From: Dacryopinax spathularia
Lineage: Eukaryota > Basidiomycota > Dacrymycetes > Dacrymycetales > Dacrymycetaceae
Length of the DNA: 64,000 bases
Direction: 5' to 3'
Assembly: GCA_037974965.1 (NCBI GenBank)
Contig: JBBPFI010000018.1
Location: 620,001 to 684,000 of the forward strand
Shown: in pieces, positions 1 to 11,764 of the stretch
Layout: each line of letters starts with the position of its first letter
Numbering within the stretch: position 1 is the stretch's first letter
Made by a program: the position numbers and the translations under genes
The notes under the pieces: generated by a model
What the model was told of the DNA's origin: nothing
Database searches by the model: none
Seen by the model: the letters and a program-made list of their open reading frames with translations, nothing else

Positions 1-865
1 CGTCCTCGCCGAATTCTTCAACCTTCTCACGCGCAGGCACCGATTATTCTTGGCACAACTTCAGAGCGTTCCCGTCGTCGTCCTGCAGGCAGCTTGAAAT
101 GCGGGGCCTCCTTTCTCTCTTCCTCTCACTTCGCACGTCGAGTTGCCAGTGCCCAGCCTCACACCAGCGAAAGAAGACGACTTCAGTCCCGTGAATTCCT
201 CTGCAGCGGTCGCAAGGACCCTGAAATGGGCGCACGTGTGTCCCCCATCGACTTCTCCATCTCCTGCCATCTCCGCTTCAAGCGCTTCTTTTCCCCTCTT
301 TTGGCTTGGGCTGGGCTGTGCGAGCTTGTATTTCGAGAGGCTGGGGGGAGGGCACGTTTGAGACAGGGCATTGTTCCCGGGATTTTGTGCGGGATTCTTC
401 TGCTGATGAGAAGAAGATCGAACGGGGTTCCCGCCGGGCAGTGGGATCGGGCGGTTGGGAGGGGACAGGGCGGAGATAGGAGATTGATTGGATGGAAGGT
501 TTATCGCCGAAAGAGCGGGTCTCCCGGTCAGTCTTCCAGCCGTTGCGCGCAAGGAGCGCGATCCTCTCCCTATTTCTCCGCGTCGATTAGTACGACAATG
601 CCTATTTGTGCAGGTCTAGACTGTGTGGAGTAGTGTAGCGTGGTAGTTACCGTATCATGACGAAAAGAAAGATGAATGACAAGATCCCACTTCCTCACTC
701 GCAGGCTCGCAGGCGCTCGCAGGCGCTCGCAGGCGCTCGCAGGCGCTCGCAGGCCGAGGTCAACACTAGTACTCGTTCCACCCTGCTCTACACTCTTGGC
801 CCTATCTCTGCCGTCCCACTCCGTACTGCTGCCGCTGCCGCCGCGGCTGCCGTCAAGTCAACCCC
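1..865. other. No supported gene; short tandem repeat inside
   Basis: Open frames on both strands here look like chance products of GC-rich sequence and none shows a recognisable domain. The region may include the 5' end of a gene lying left of the window, but no start or splice pattern could be defended. Its one clear structure is the 10-bp tandem repeat at 701-754. The right end abuts the stop codon of the heme lyase gene. Confidence 0.5.
701..754. repeat. 10-bp tandem repeat (AGGCGCTCGC)n
   Basis: Four perfect head-to-tail copies of AGGCGCTCGC occupy 711-750, with a shortened copy before and a broken copy after. This is a GC-rich minisatellite about 110 bp beyond the 3' end of the heme lyase gene. 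Confidence 0.9.
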
Positions 866-1808
866 TCATCGGCCCCAGAAATCGTCCCACATCCTCCTTA
901 ACTGCATCCCCACTCCCTCAAGCGTATCCGGCGCAGGCCTGACATCTAAGAAGAACGACACCTGTCTCCTTTCCTGTCCCGTTTCCTGTCCTTGGTGCTT
1001 CATCGGATGCGTGCTCTCACTTGCGCTTGTGGCCGAAGCGGAGGAGGTAGAAGAGGATGGTGAGGGAGAGGCAGAGGCAGAGGGAGAGGGAGAGGGAGAG
1101 GGAGAGGAAGGGGGCCGACCGGTGTAGAAGTCGATTATGTACCTTATGCGGTGGCCGCACCGGTCGACGATCCAGTCGTGTCTGTCAAAAGGCGCTTGAT
1201 ACCTTCGTTTCGGAACCGCGGACAACAGTCAGCCTCGCAGGTCAGTTAAGGGGGGGGGGGGGGGGGGGGGGAAACAAGACAACCCACCCAAGCAAAACCC
1301 TCCCCCAAGCCCTCCACGTCCTCTCCCTCGGTTTCCCCACAAACGAGCTCAACCTCACCCCTCCACACATCTCCCCCCCCCTCCCCCTCTCCCACCTCAG
1401 AACCTCACCCCACGCCCGCTCATTCACAGCATTATGTATCGGCACTACCACTTCCATATCCCCTGCGTTTGGGGGGTGGGAGTAGGCACCCGAGGAGTGT
1501 TTGCGCGACATGGCGCTGAAGAACTGGGATTGGGAGGGGTAGACCCAGTTGGTGGGGGAGTCGGTGCGGGGGATGGAGGAGGTGACGCGGTCTGTTGGGA
1601 GGGGTGGGGAGGAGGAGCCGGCTGCTGCTCCTGGTACTGCGGCTGGGGACGAGGAGGGAGATGGAGAGGAAGAGACGGGCTCGGGCATGGGGTGCGGCGC
1701 TGACCGGCCAGCTGCGATCCACGCTAGACGGGTCTCGTGGTCGACGGGACATTGGGGTTGGTCGGTTTGCGCTGAAGGCGTGGATGATGAGGAGGAGGAC
1801 GAGGCCAT
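866..1808 (-). CDS. CYC3: Cytochrome c heme lyase (holocytochrome-c synthase)
   Basis: Two exons (1808-1288, 1202-866) give 285 residues. The enzyme attaches heme covalently to apocytochrome c in the mitochondrial intermembrane space. The N-terminal region carries the heme-binding CPV motif (QCPVDHETR). The conserved core reads [13 protein letters not shown], then [19 protein letters not shown] joined exactly across the intron, then YIIDFYTG, and the protein ends with the family's [10 protein letters not shown] segment. An Ser/Pro/Ala-rich stretch of about 45 residues interrupts the usual spacing between IDFYTG and FFLDVRPA. The 85-bp intron contains a 22-bp homopolymer. The start chosen is the ATG giving [13 protein letters not shown]; an in-frame ATG lies 13 codons upstream. 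Confidence 0.93.
1250..1271. repeat. Poly-G/poly-C run of 22 bp inside an intron
   Basis: An uninterrupted run of 22 G on the plus strand (C on the coding strand) lies near the 5' end of the heme lyase intron (1203-1287). Such runs are length-unstable, so the exact count may be an assembly estimate. Confidence 0.95.
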
Positions 1809-2162
1809 GGTGGGTCGTCCTGCCGTCCTGGGAGGTGCAGAAGACACGCGAAGCAGCGTTAAAAGTCGAAAGGGTTCATAGAACTCTGTCGGCCTTTAGA
1901 GTGTCGGAGATTCTAGCTAAACGCCGAGGATGATGCCGTTCGCAGCTTCAAACGGTCGTGCGACTATCGAGGATATATAGCAGTACTTAGTATTCAACCA
2001 AGACGAGTTTTAGGGTATACATATGCGACTACTCAGATACTAAATGCAAGATGCGAGTCTAGATTATAATGTGTCAAATCGGATGCGTAGCCTCCCACAG
2101 GGAGGTTTCTATGTGTTATAGTTTGGCAAATGAGAGGGAGAAAGACGGAATTAGGCGGGAAC
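1809..2162. other. Intergenic spacer, no gene seen
   Basis: This 354-bp spacer separates the GT90 stop codon from the heme lyase start, both on the minus strand. It must hold the GT90 terminator and the heme lyase promoter. AT-richer sequence at 1960-2070 includes ATATATAGCAG, but no element could be fixed with confidence. Confidence 0.5.
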
Positions 2163-5040
2163 TCAGTAGTGCGTCAGGTAAAAGTTCATCTTGTCCCTGT
2201 CGTCCGACATCAGGCGGCCGTATTCCAGGAAGAGGCGGTACTGTCATCGCATCAGCATTGCTGCGCTGAGGAGAGTTGGGCTTGAGAGATGGCTTACCAT
2301 GTAAGCGGTCATATCCTCCCTCCTCCAGTACTTCGTGCTCCACTCCCTTCCCCTCGCCGCAATCTCCTGCGCGAGCTCATCATGCGCCCCTTCACCGCCG
2401 TTCGCTACGTCTCCCCGGAAGAACGCGAGCGTGTCGTACAAGTCGGAAAGGTCGAGCTGGACGGGCACGTAGTGCATCCAGGGCTGGATCCGGTCGGCGT
2501 ACCATTCTTCGAAAGCAGACGCTTTGAGGACAAGTGCGCCCGTAGCTAGAAGATGGCGGAAAGAAGGAGAGCAGGATTGATCGTCGATCTGCGTAGCGTG
2601 TCCTGTCAGTATTCACTCTGAAGGAAGGAAGGGGGTAAACACACATCAAGGACATATTTATACTGGTTGTTCCGCTCCAGCAGCTCCCACTCGCTCGGTA
2701 CCTCAAGCGCAGTAGAATTATCCTTCACAGCAGCTTTCGCACCACTCTTTGCCCCAGCAGCAGTAAGCGATCCTTTCCCCACCTCGCCCTGCATGACTTG
2801 TTGCTGTCCCTGCTGTTGCTGCTGACCAGTGGAGTCGAGAGTAACAGAAGGATCCGACTCCTTCACATACACAACCTGGCCATCCACAATCTTCGCCAGT
2901 ACCCTCCAATCGTCCTTTTTCGGCTTCACTTCCTCCTCGCCCTGTACCGGGGGGAGAAGGGACCGGACCTCCCAGCCAGGAAAGGGGCCGTCGACCATCT
3001 CCCTCTCCAGCCAGCTTGCGAGTCTCTCGACGGGCTCGCCGACTGGCTCACTTGGGTGAGCGGGGAGGAGGACCGGACTCCGTTTTGGCGGTGCGGGGGC
3101 AACGGCAAGGCCGGAGCGGCGGAATGACTGATCGAGCGAGGCAGGTCGTTTGGGCTTGTGGCCGTTCATCCCGTTCATGCTGAGGCTAGAAGAGGAGGAC
3201 GCGGAGGAGGAGTGCGAGCCAAGGGAGTACTGCGCTGCCAGTTCTTCCGAAGGCCGGCCACGCCAGACCAAGCGCGACTCTTTCTTCTTCTTCCATGCTA
3301 CTTCCTTCGGCGCGCTATACACCCAATGACTCCCATCCGGCACAAGTACATCCCCATGCACAAGCGGAGACTTGCAGGTGCTAAACAGCGGGGTGTGGGG
3401 GTCGTTCATGCTCATATCCGCGTGAGCGGTCCGGTTCAGGAATGGCGAGTGCGGGATGAGGGATGGGTTTGAGCAAGGTGAGGAGGCTAGGCGAGGGGAG
3501 TAGACGAATGTCTTGCCTCGGGCTGTGTGGGTGTCCTGGCCGGTGTGGATGGCTGATGTCGAGGGACAGGCGTCGGGCCAGGGGGTGTCGGTCGGGAAGG
3601 AGTGCGTGTAGCGGCCGGTCATGCGCATGACTGTCACCCAAGGCGAGTATCAGTATCGTCGCGTACATGGCATGGGCGCGAAATGGGACAGGACGCACAT
3701 CGTTCACTCTTGATCGCCCGCCTCCTCTCTTCCTCCCACTGCTCACTCACCACCACACCTGGCTCGCGCTCAACGGAGAAAACCGCTTCCCACGGCCCTG
3801 CATCCTCCATCAGGTCAATCTCGACGCTCCCCAATCCAATACCCTCCATGCTCGCCTCCCACTCCTCTTTCTCCACGTACCCAGGGTCGGGCATCCAGCT
3901 CTCCCCGTCACCCGTTATGACGTCCAAAGCCGACTCGGCCCGCTCGCGTGCGAGTGGGGAAGGCGCGCGCAGGATCTGGAGGGTGGAGTGGAATCGGGTT
4001 GAGGAGAGCGTGAAGGTGCGGTTGTTCGCCTGTGAGGAGAGGGGCGAGCGGGCGAGCAGCTCACGTAGCTCTCGTGGAGAGTAGGCGTAGTATGGTGCAA
4101 GGTCAGCAAGGATCTGGTCGTATTCGTCGGGAAGCTGGACGTTATGTCTCTCCACATAAGCCCACCTAGACGCGCACTGCTCAGCTTGCCCGAGTCTAGT
4201 GAAGGCGTGAGAAAAGCAGACGCACCATTTATCGAACCCCCTAGGCGGCCAACGCCCATATCTCCTCTGATACTCCTTCACAGCCTGGGCGAGCGTCTTA
4301 CTAGCCCTAGCGTTCTTCTCCTCCCACTCCCTCTGCGCGCGCTCCACGAGCTCATATATCGGGTGTCGTCCCCTAGGGTTAACCACCACAAGTCCCGACG
4401 GCAAGTACGTGTGCGGTTCTAGCGGTCCTCTCGCACCGAGTGAGGAAGGATTGGCGTCCATGGGCAGTGGTAACACGGGTATACGCGTGCTGTGCAGGTA
4501 GTTCGACCTCGGCGGGGCGGGAGGGGTGGTCAGGACGCGAAAGAAGAGCAGGATGGCGGCTGCTGAGAGGAGGAGGGTGCGCGCCAACCGGGTTCGCCGC
4601 CAGAGGGAGAGGAGCGTGTAGTAGCCGTGCACGTAGAGACCTGGTATACGCGTACGCGCGCGGGGGTGCGGGGTGCCTCCGAAGAAGGGGAAGGAGGACG
4701 CTTTTGGGGATCGCATGTCGAGGTTGAACGCAGGTTGGAGGGAGGAGGAGGCGGGTGGCAAGGAGGGCGATGTAAGAGGTCGGACTGGCGCGTCGGCGGA
4801 GAGGGAGAGTGAGAGCGTGAATGGTGTGAAGGGGATGGAGATTCGCGTCAGTGTTTCCTCTCCTCCTCCTCCTCGCGGTCGCGGTCGACGTGGGTTCGAG
4901 TACAGGCGAGGCGAAGGTGCTGGCCCACTCGAGGGAGTAGTAGTCGTGGTCGAACGCAGACCGAGCTCGAGCCGAGGACTGCTGTGCATTCCCCTCCGGC
5001 CGGTACTGCTACCACTCACTGTCCTCGCCCGTTGTTCCAT
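2163..5040 (-). CDS. GT90 / CAP10-like glycosyltransferase
   Basis: Five exons (5040-4226, 4165-3699, 3630-2645, 2588-2298, 2240-2163) give 878 residues. The family includes the cryptococcal capsule-associated protein Cap10 and fungal O-xylosyl- or glucosyltransferases of the secretory pathway. A short cytoplasmic N-terminus precedes one membrane segment (LLLSAAAILLFFRVL, about residue 160), which predicts a type II Golgi protein. The family blocks follow: RYGRWPPRGFDKWWAYVERHN (first intron removed), the KYVLD block near residue 750, and a C-terminus with LATGALVLKASAFEEWYADRIQPW and LDLSDLYDTLAFFRGD. A Gln-rich insert lies upstream of the KYVLD block. The acceptor and its exact activity cannot be read from sequence. 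Confidence 0.92.
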
Positions 5041-6108
5041 TGTGTGCCGGTCCTGCGATGCCCGATCAGCTAGCGTGCGATAGGCTGCAATTCCCCGCGC
5101 GATGTCGCTTCTCGTCGCGTCGATACAACGAAGCGCGACAACAGCTTATCTCGGATAGTACTAGTATGGCGATCTTCGGGCGTGCAGCGGGCCGGGAGGT
5201 CGTCAAATTGCTGAACAGAGTGAAGAGGAGACCGTAGGACGGCTAGCGCGATTCCAGATCAGCGAAAGAACGTCGATCGGCGCACATACGACGGATCGCG
5301 CTTGGCAGTACGACGCTAATGAACCGTTGGTGTTCAATGGGAGAGCGCGATATTGCGAAGGTCAGGGCCAGGTAGAGAAGAGAGGGAAAGTGTGTCGGAT
5401 ACAGGTTGTTGACAAGGTCGGGGTGGTGGATCAATGATTGCTCGTCGCCCGTCATCCGCAACCGCGTCAGGAGACGCGTTCTATTCCAGTCCATTTTAGG
5501 ACTCCAAGGCCGCCAACCAACTAGCCGGACAAGCCGAAGCATCCGGTCAGGGGCAGTGGTGCAGCATTCCAACCCATTTCAGTGTTTGAAAGGCAAATGA
5601 CGAGAAGCGAATCAGAGAATGCCGGCATTGAACCTTACGACATCAGTTCCCAAAATGGGAGGAAGTAGGGGTCTGAGATGTCCCGCGTGTTGGGCGGCGT
5701 AATGTCGACGCGCGAAGAATTGGGACACGTGAAAGCGCATGATTTTTACCTTCTTCTCACAAGTTCTCAGCTCTTCTCGGAGGCGGTCTTCCTCGTACAA
5801 ATACTGTACCCTGTCACTGTATATTGCCCTTTGTCGCCAATTATGAAGCGACCCTCAGGAAGCAATGTCAACAGCTTTGATAGGTTTACTCTCGTTGTCA
5901 ATATTGGATATTAAATAGGCAGACGGCAAAGCGGGCTTATATCACTGTGGACCCTTCGCTCTATTTTTTCAGACTTTGGCGAGCAATAAAGTCTATTATC
6001 TGTATCCAGCACGCGATTCAGGAAATAGTCAGGTGCATGCAGTCCTATGTAGTACAGTCCTTTGCGGATATATATCTGGCCGTCATCACCCATAAGTCCG
6101 GTTTCGTA
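5041..6108. other. Intergenic, no gene seen
   Basis: About 1.07 kb between the ARF-GEF stop codon and the GT90 start, both minus strand. Short open frames show no domain. I searched it for the expected C-terminal extension of the ARF-GEF and found nothing resembling it. Confidence 0.55.
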
Positions 6109-9100
6109 CTAAAGAGCCGACCCAAGCTGCTCGAACGCGACGTAAAGTTGGTCGTGCAGTTTAGGCTGGGAAGACGTCAGCGTCAACCCTGTATTCAGCA
6201 AGCAAAAGGAAGAAGACCCACTTCTTCCGAAGCAGAGCGACACAGCTTTAGCAGAGCGACAACCGTCCTCTCCACCAGAAGCACGCTGAACTTATCGGAA
6301 TGCGTGAGGATCGTCGAGATGTAAGGGTATACGATCTCCCATGTTTCGCCGATTTGCTCTTTTGTCTTCAGAGCGATACTGACCATGATTTCGAGGAAGA
6401 AGGACGCGGCTGGGTCGTAGGGCAATTGCTTGCCCGTGGCGGTCTGAGCGTTTAGCTTTTCGACGGTGGTGTGATCGGCGGCCGTTCGCAGTCCTCGTAA
6501 TGCTGCGAGCAAGGCTTCCCCGGACAATTTCCTGTGAAATCCGATCAGTTTTGAATATGGCACAGGAGTCTGATGACCAACATGATGGCCGCATAGACCT
6601 TCTCCATGCTGCATGTTTCCAGAGTCTCCAGAGCGGACATCGTATTCTCGACATCTTCCTGCGTCGGCTGGGACGGCATAGTCTCCGAGGAAGCGCCATA
6701 CGGAGTGAGCAAGTAGGATGAGAGCGTCGATAACAGACCGCCTTCGTTGCTTCGGTGTTCTTCCTCCATGGGTGGGGACGAGCCTTTAAGGGGGATCATG
6801 GAGTCCCCCGAAAGGAAGTCTTCCATTTCGAGCAGGGCTCGGGGAAGGAGAGACGACAGGAACAGAGTTTTGAATATTTCGAAAATCTGTGAATCTGGGT
6901 CAAAAGTCATCATTCACGATGGACAAACCAGAGCTTACCTGAACCCAATTCTCTCTGAGCAGATCAGCGTGTGATGCCAGTAGGGAGAACAAGATCACGG
7001 CAGCTAATTGCCCCTTGAAATTCTTCCCGAAATTGATCGACACCGGCGAGACCGTAACCTTCACGTCGTCGACCTGCACCAGCGGATAGTTGCCACTCGC
7101 ACGCTTTGGCTCCTCACCGTCGGGCGAGACGTCCTCCTCGACGAGGCCCGTTGCTTCTACCAGCATCGAGACGATGTGGTCGAAGACCTCGGGCTTGTTG
7201 AACTTGTGCGCCAGTGAGGTGAGCTGCCGCAAGGAAGCTATGATGCGCTGGACCAAATTGTCGTCTTCTACAGTCATGAAGGCATGGAAGATGGCGTCTG
7301 CCACCGGCCTCCAAGAAGCGGAAAACAGGTGGTCGTCAAAGGCGCTGGAATTCGTCGTCATCAAGGGACCTCGCGTCTTCGACCGGATCATAAGCTCGCG
7401 CCAAGCATAGTCGAAACCGACCTCTCCCACGTGTTCCTCCGGCATGACAATCTCGTTCTTCTTGATACTGTCATAGATATTCGAGAGTGACTCTGGAGAG
7501 AAATTGGCGCCATCATTGACTCCACGGAGATTGCGGCTGTACTCCTCCAGAGTCATGCGTTTCTTGCTATTTTGCGGGTTGTGAAGGTCCGTGTTCAGCA
7601 TAATAACGGAATATGCGAGAACATAGGCCGCATCATCACTTTTGATTTCGGCTATGGATCTTGTCAGTCAATTTTGGCGGCTTCTCGTGAGATGGACTCA
7701 CTCTTCCCCTTGGCGCGATACACCTTCGCGAACGCCTCTGTTATGCGCGAGATGGGTTGTGCCTCGCCAGGTAGCCGGAACGTCTCCAGAATCTCGCGCA
7801 AAGCCTCCGAGATGACCTTCTACAGAGGCGTGAGAACGGTCGTCACAGCTTTCAAGCTATCAACTTACGCCCTCATACTCGAACAAGCTCAGGAACGCCT
7901 CCAGAATCGGCTCGTTCCCAGGAGCACCAAGGAATTCCCCAAGTACGCGCTTGTCTAGTCTCTGGCAACTCTTCAAAAACTTTGCCAAGCTCAGCGGGCG
8001 CGGTTCATCCGGGTCGGTATAGATGAAACCGTTCTCCTCGAAGAACGCCAGGCCGAGTTTCGGCTTTTGGTTGAAGAGGGTCGAACCGGCCTTGAGCTGA
8101 CGTTTTCGTGATTGAGCATGAAGCAGATCGGCCGGTGCTGGGTAGCTGGACGGCCAGGGCTCGTCTTCCCCCTCGCTTCGGCCGTACATGCCTGCGACGT
8201 ATCCGAGGAGGATGTCGGTGCACATCTCCCGCCCTTCGCTCCCCTCAACTTCGCCCCGTCCGACTTCGTTGCAGAGGAACGTGACGAGTTTCTCGAACAT
8301 GTCCTCGCTGCCTGCATCGCAGTCGCAGTTGACGAACACTTCGACGAAGTAGCTCGGTGGACTTGCCAGTTGGGATAGGGCGGAGAGTAGTAATAAGCGG
8401 GTGTCACCTTTTGCGAGCCATCCGGGTGGTCGGATTATAGCAGCAGGACCAGGGGATGAGGAGCGCGATGCCTGCTCCGGAGAATTGATCACGTTGTTGG
8501 CTTGACCAGGTTGCGGTGGCGGCGGCGGCGGCTGCAAGCGATCGAGACAGTGTGTTAAGAACAGCTCTCGCTGGTAGGCGCCCGTTTGAGACCCGCGGAA
8601 GATCTCGAGCAGGACGGAGACGGTTTTGAGCGCCAGCGTCTGGACGCCCGGGTGGTCGCTCCGAATGAGCCAGAAAAGGTTTCTGCAGCCAGTGTCCAGC
8701 AATGGCGAGAGCAGCGAGGGGAATGCAGATATATGCGGCGAAGACAGGAGGAGGGTATGAAAGAGCGAGAGGGTGGTGAGGGTTCGGTTGGGGGGCGAAG
8801 GCGGGTTCGGAGAAAGGAGTGAGATTAGGGCCACGATGAGGGATTGGTGCGTTATCAGGCTGTATGGGGTATTCACGTGTGGGGCGCTTGGTGTTGGTGT
8901 GCTAGGAGGTTGCTGGTTTGCAGGTTTAGAAGTCTCGCGCCCATCAACCGCAGTCTCCTCCGTGCTAGTGCTTTCTGCTTGCTCAGATGGTGTATCGGTT
9001 TGCGCAGCTGTCGATATGTCGTCCATGCTCCCGGAGGCTGGAATTGAATTCTCTGCTGGGGCACCTGCCGGTGCAACGCCCGATGCGAGCTTGAACTCCG

Positions 9101-9895
9101 CTTCTTCTCTCGCAAGTTCCCGCTCCTCGAACTCGGGGTCCATGAATGCCAGCTTGAGGAAGACGACCCGTATCAGTCTGTGCATAGTGAACTCAGCCGA
9201 TCGTCTTAGCATCTCTGCGCCCCCTCTCAGTCAACTTCATGCAACCTAAGGAAAGGGCCGCGACGCACCGCTGAACTTGGTCCGATAGCACATGCTCAGC
9301 ACACATTCTAGCAACTCGCATGCCTCAGGGTTTCCTAGCCTAGTGCCGATCTGGCTCGAGAATACCTCGTACATCACATCGAGCTGTTTGAGCAGGACTA
9401 GCTCGTCGGTGGTGGAGTCGCTCGGCTCGAACCTGAGCTTCGCGAGGGCCGTGGAGAGTGCCGTCAGAGCTTGTGGGAGGGAAGGCGCGTCCGCCCGCAC
9501 GAGTGGGGACTTTAGGATGTTGTGTAGGGAAGTAAGGGTGGCGAGTGTGATAGTGCTGGGACATGAGGCAGCATCGAGTACTGCCAGGAACGGAGCGAGG
9601 ATTCTAGGCAGCGGTATATCCGCAACTTCTGCCTGCCTGTCAGCTGGGTTCGTCCTCGTCGGCATGTCGACGTACCTTCAGCATCCTTGACCTCCTTCTT
9701 CAGCCTCCCAAACGCATTGAACAGCACAACCTCATGCGGCACGCGATACGTCCTCCCAGCACGATGCTCGCGCTCGTACCGGTGTGCCCGAACATATGCA
9801 GCCCAGCGCGAGTTCTTCCGCATCGCACTGATGACGCTCGTGATCTCGCCATGGAGGATATGCTCCGGCGGGATCTGGACGGTCGTTAGCGCCAT
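6109..9895 (-). CDS. gea1: Gea/GBF1-type ARF guanine nucleotide exchange factor (Sec7 domain)
   Basis: Eight exons (9895-9676, 9628-9269, 9214-7869, 7819-7702, 7651-6939, 6886-6582, 6531-6222, 6165-6109) give 1,142 residues. The protein loads GTP onto ARF1 to recruit COPI coats at the Golgi. The N-terminal DCB/HUS part includes MALTTVQIPPEHILHGEI and the region around CRNLFWLIRSDHPGVQ. The Sec7 domain carries the catalytic FRLPGEAQPISRI loop with its glutamate finger, and DAAYVLAYSVIMLNTDLHNP. HDS1/HDS2-type helical sequence follows. The frame closes after PKLHDQLYVAFEQLGSAL, a few hundred residues short of usual Gea/GBF1 length. An upstream in-frame ATG at 10027 is possible. The intron at 6581-6532 uses a weak GTTGGT donor. 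Confidence 0.93.
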
Positions 9896-10040
9896 GGTCG
9901 TCGTCGTCGTCGTCTGGCTCCCCGCGGTGTGGGCCGTGCGGGCTGCGTCTGGGGTTGAAGAGTGCACTCGACGTGGAGAGGCGCGATGTGAGGGGACAAT
10001 GCTTCCGCCTTCTAGTTCAGGGACCATCACTTTCAGCTTC

Positions 10041-11531
10041 GTTTGTATGGAAGCCTCCCGCGGACAGCTCGACTCCGGGGTCCATCTAGGGTCCAAGAAC
10101 CCTAGGACCCGGTGAGCGACCGGGCAAAAAGGCCAAAGCCCCAGTGCACCGGAATATAACAAATGTTTTATGAATCACTTAAAGACCCTGGTGCAGCCGC
10201 TTATAAGAAAGAACAAATTGGGAAATAGTAATATTTGTTTAAATTATCTGTTGTATAAGTGGTTTCTGGCCTCATTACATAATTCAATGTGTCCTAAATT
10301 TGCTAAATATAATGCAGAAGTGAGTTAAACCTGAATAAGTATCTAGATGTTTTGTAGAGTTGCATGATTAGTTACCATATTAAAAAAGGTTTGCTGAAGA
10401 AAGCAGTACTTATAACCGGAGAACTCTGGAATTGGAAAAAGGCTGTTTATATTACTAAAGTGGATTACTGATGTCAGGGCACACAATACTAGACACAAAG
10501 GCTACCCGCGAATTGGGCCGAAGAGAGTGACGAGATATTTGGGATGAGTTCAAGGAGCGCAAAAATCACGGAAAGTCAAGCACAGAGAGTATTGCAAGCC
10601 AAAGCTATTGATATCAAAAGTAACAAGAGGTTTGAAGACGTTCATAGGCATTTTGAATCTTGATACAAGTATTGTGGAGATTCCTAAGTGATCAGATCTA
10701 AGGACAACACTATGATAGGGGGCGCGATTATCTATAAGAGGACCGGAAGCAATTCTAGATGCGGGCTGTACAGTTGGCTTAGGGTGGACCCTGTTTACCA
10801 TAGGCAGAGTGCTCTGCCTGTCAACAATAATATCAATACCCTCGAAATAGTGAAATCCAGTGTCTTGCCTACATCATAATATCACAAGGGCTCGAATTGG
10901 ATGAACCCTGACAACTGATAACAGAGTGGTACATAACTTTGGCCGTTCTTATAAATGCAACTACCCTTATTTGCAACTACTCTTATTAAGCTGAGATTTT
11001 GAGTATTTTGCTCTGATTTTACTATTATGATGGATAGCAGCATACAATTATGCTAGTTTAGATACACAGACCCTATATGGTTTGATTTTCTGCCAAAGTT
11101 GTGTCAGATATTCTTAAAATAAATACGGATATAGAACCTATCAGATCAGATATGAGCACTTATGTTCTTTACTTAACGTCCTATATATATAGGGTTATAC
11201 TGCTGTTCTATAAAGACAACTTTAGCCAAAATCCTTTTTGTTCCAATCATAAACTTGAAGTATAGTGTAAGAAAAAAGGCACTAAAGGTAATTTATATGA
11301 AAGCAAAACATAAGTAAAAAAAGTTTAATTTGTTCTCCTGATATTAAGTGGCTGTATATAAAATTTGGTTTCATTTTCGCAAAAACAAGGGTCCTAAGCC
11401 GACTTTAGCAGTACATGGGGGCCTACACCCTGATATTGGGGGTCGAGCCCGGTCAAGTCCAGCTTGGACCGAGCTCAGTAGCCCTCTGCGGACAGCTCAG
11501 GGAGCTGTCCGCGGAAGGCTTCCATACGTTT
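10041..11531. mobile_element. AT-rich non-autonomous DNA transposon with terminal inverted repeats
   Basis: The element spans 10045-11527 (1,483 bp). Its ends are 26-bp inverted repeats (10045-10070 and 11502-11527) that match at 25 of 26 positions and share the core CCGCGGACAGCTC. GTTT directly abuts both ends (10041-10044 and 11528-11531) as a candidate 4-bp target duplication. The interior from about 10150 to 11390 is strikingly AT-rich compared with its surroundings and holds no long frame or transposase motif. A second GCGGACAGCTC inside the right end forms a palindrome with the terminal copy. It looks like a deletion derivative or MITE-like element; the superfamily cannot be assigned from the ends alone. 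It fills the space between the SFT2 stop and the ARF-GEF start. Confidence 0.75.
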
Positions 11532-11764
11532 GAAATCTCGCGACTGAATTCTAGTTAATTTATGGATGCGCATATATCCACTACTCCTGGGGTATGTCCA
11601 CTCCACGAGGGCAGGGTGACCGATGTCCGGTAGGGAAGAGATAAGTCCGCAGGGGGACGGGACTGGGGAAAGAAAATGCAGTCTTGGTATAATTTTCCGG
11701 ATGCCTATGGTACAATGCAGAAATTGAACGTGTGGAAGAACCGATCCAGACCGATCCGTTTTAC

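Noticed and set aside
61-633. Overlapping frames of 163-179 codons on both strands at the left end
   Set aside because: No domain, signal peptide or splice pattern; overlapping open frames on opposite strands are expected in GC-rich DNA.
10130-11450. AT-rich block considered as a mitochondrial DNA insertion
   Set aside because: No mitochondrial gene or tRNA pattern was seen, and the inverted repeats at both ends explain it better as a transposable element.
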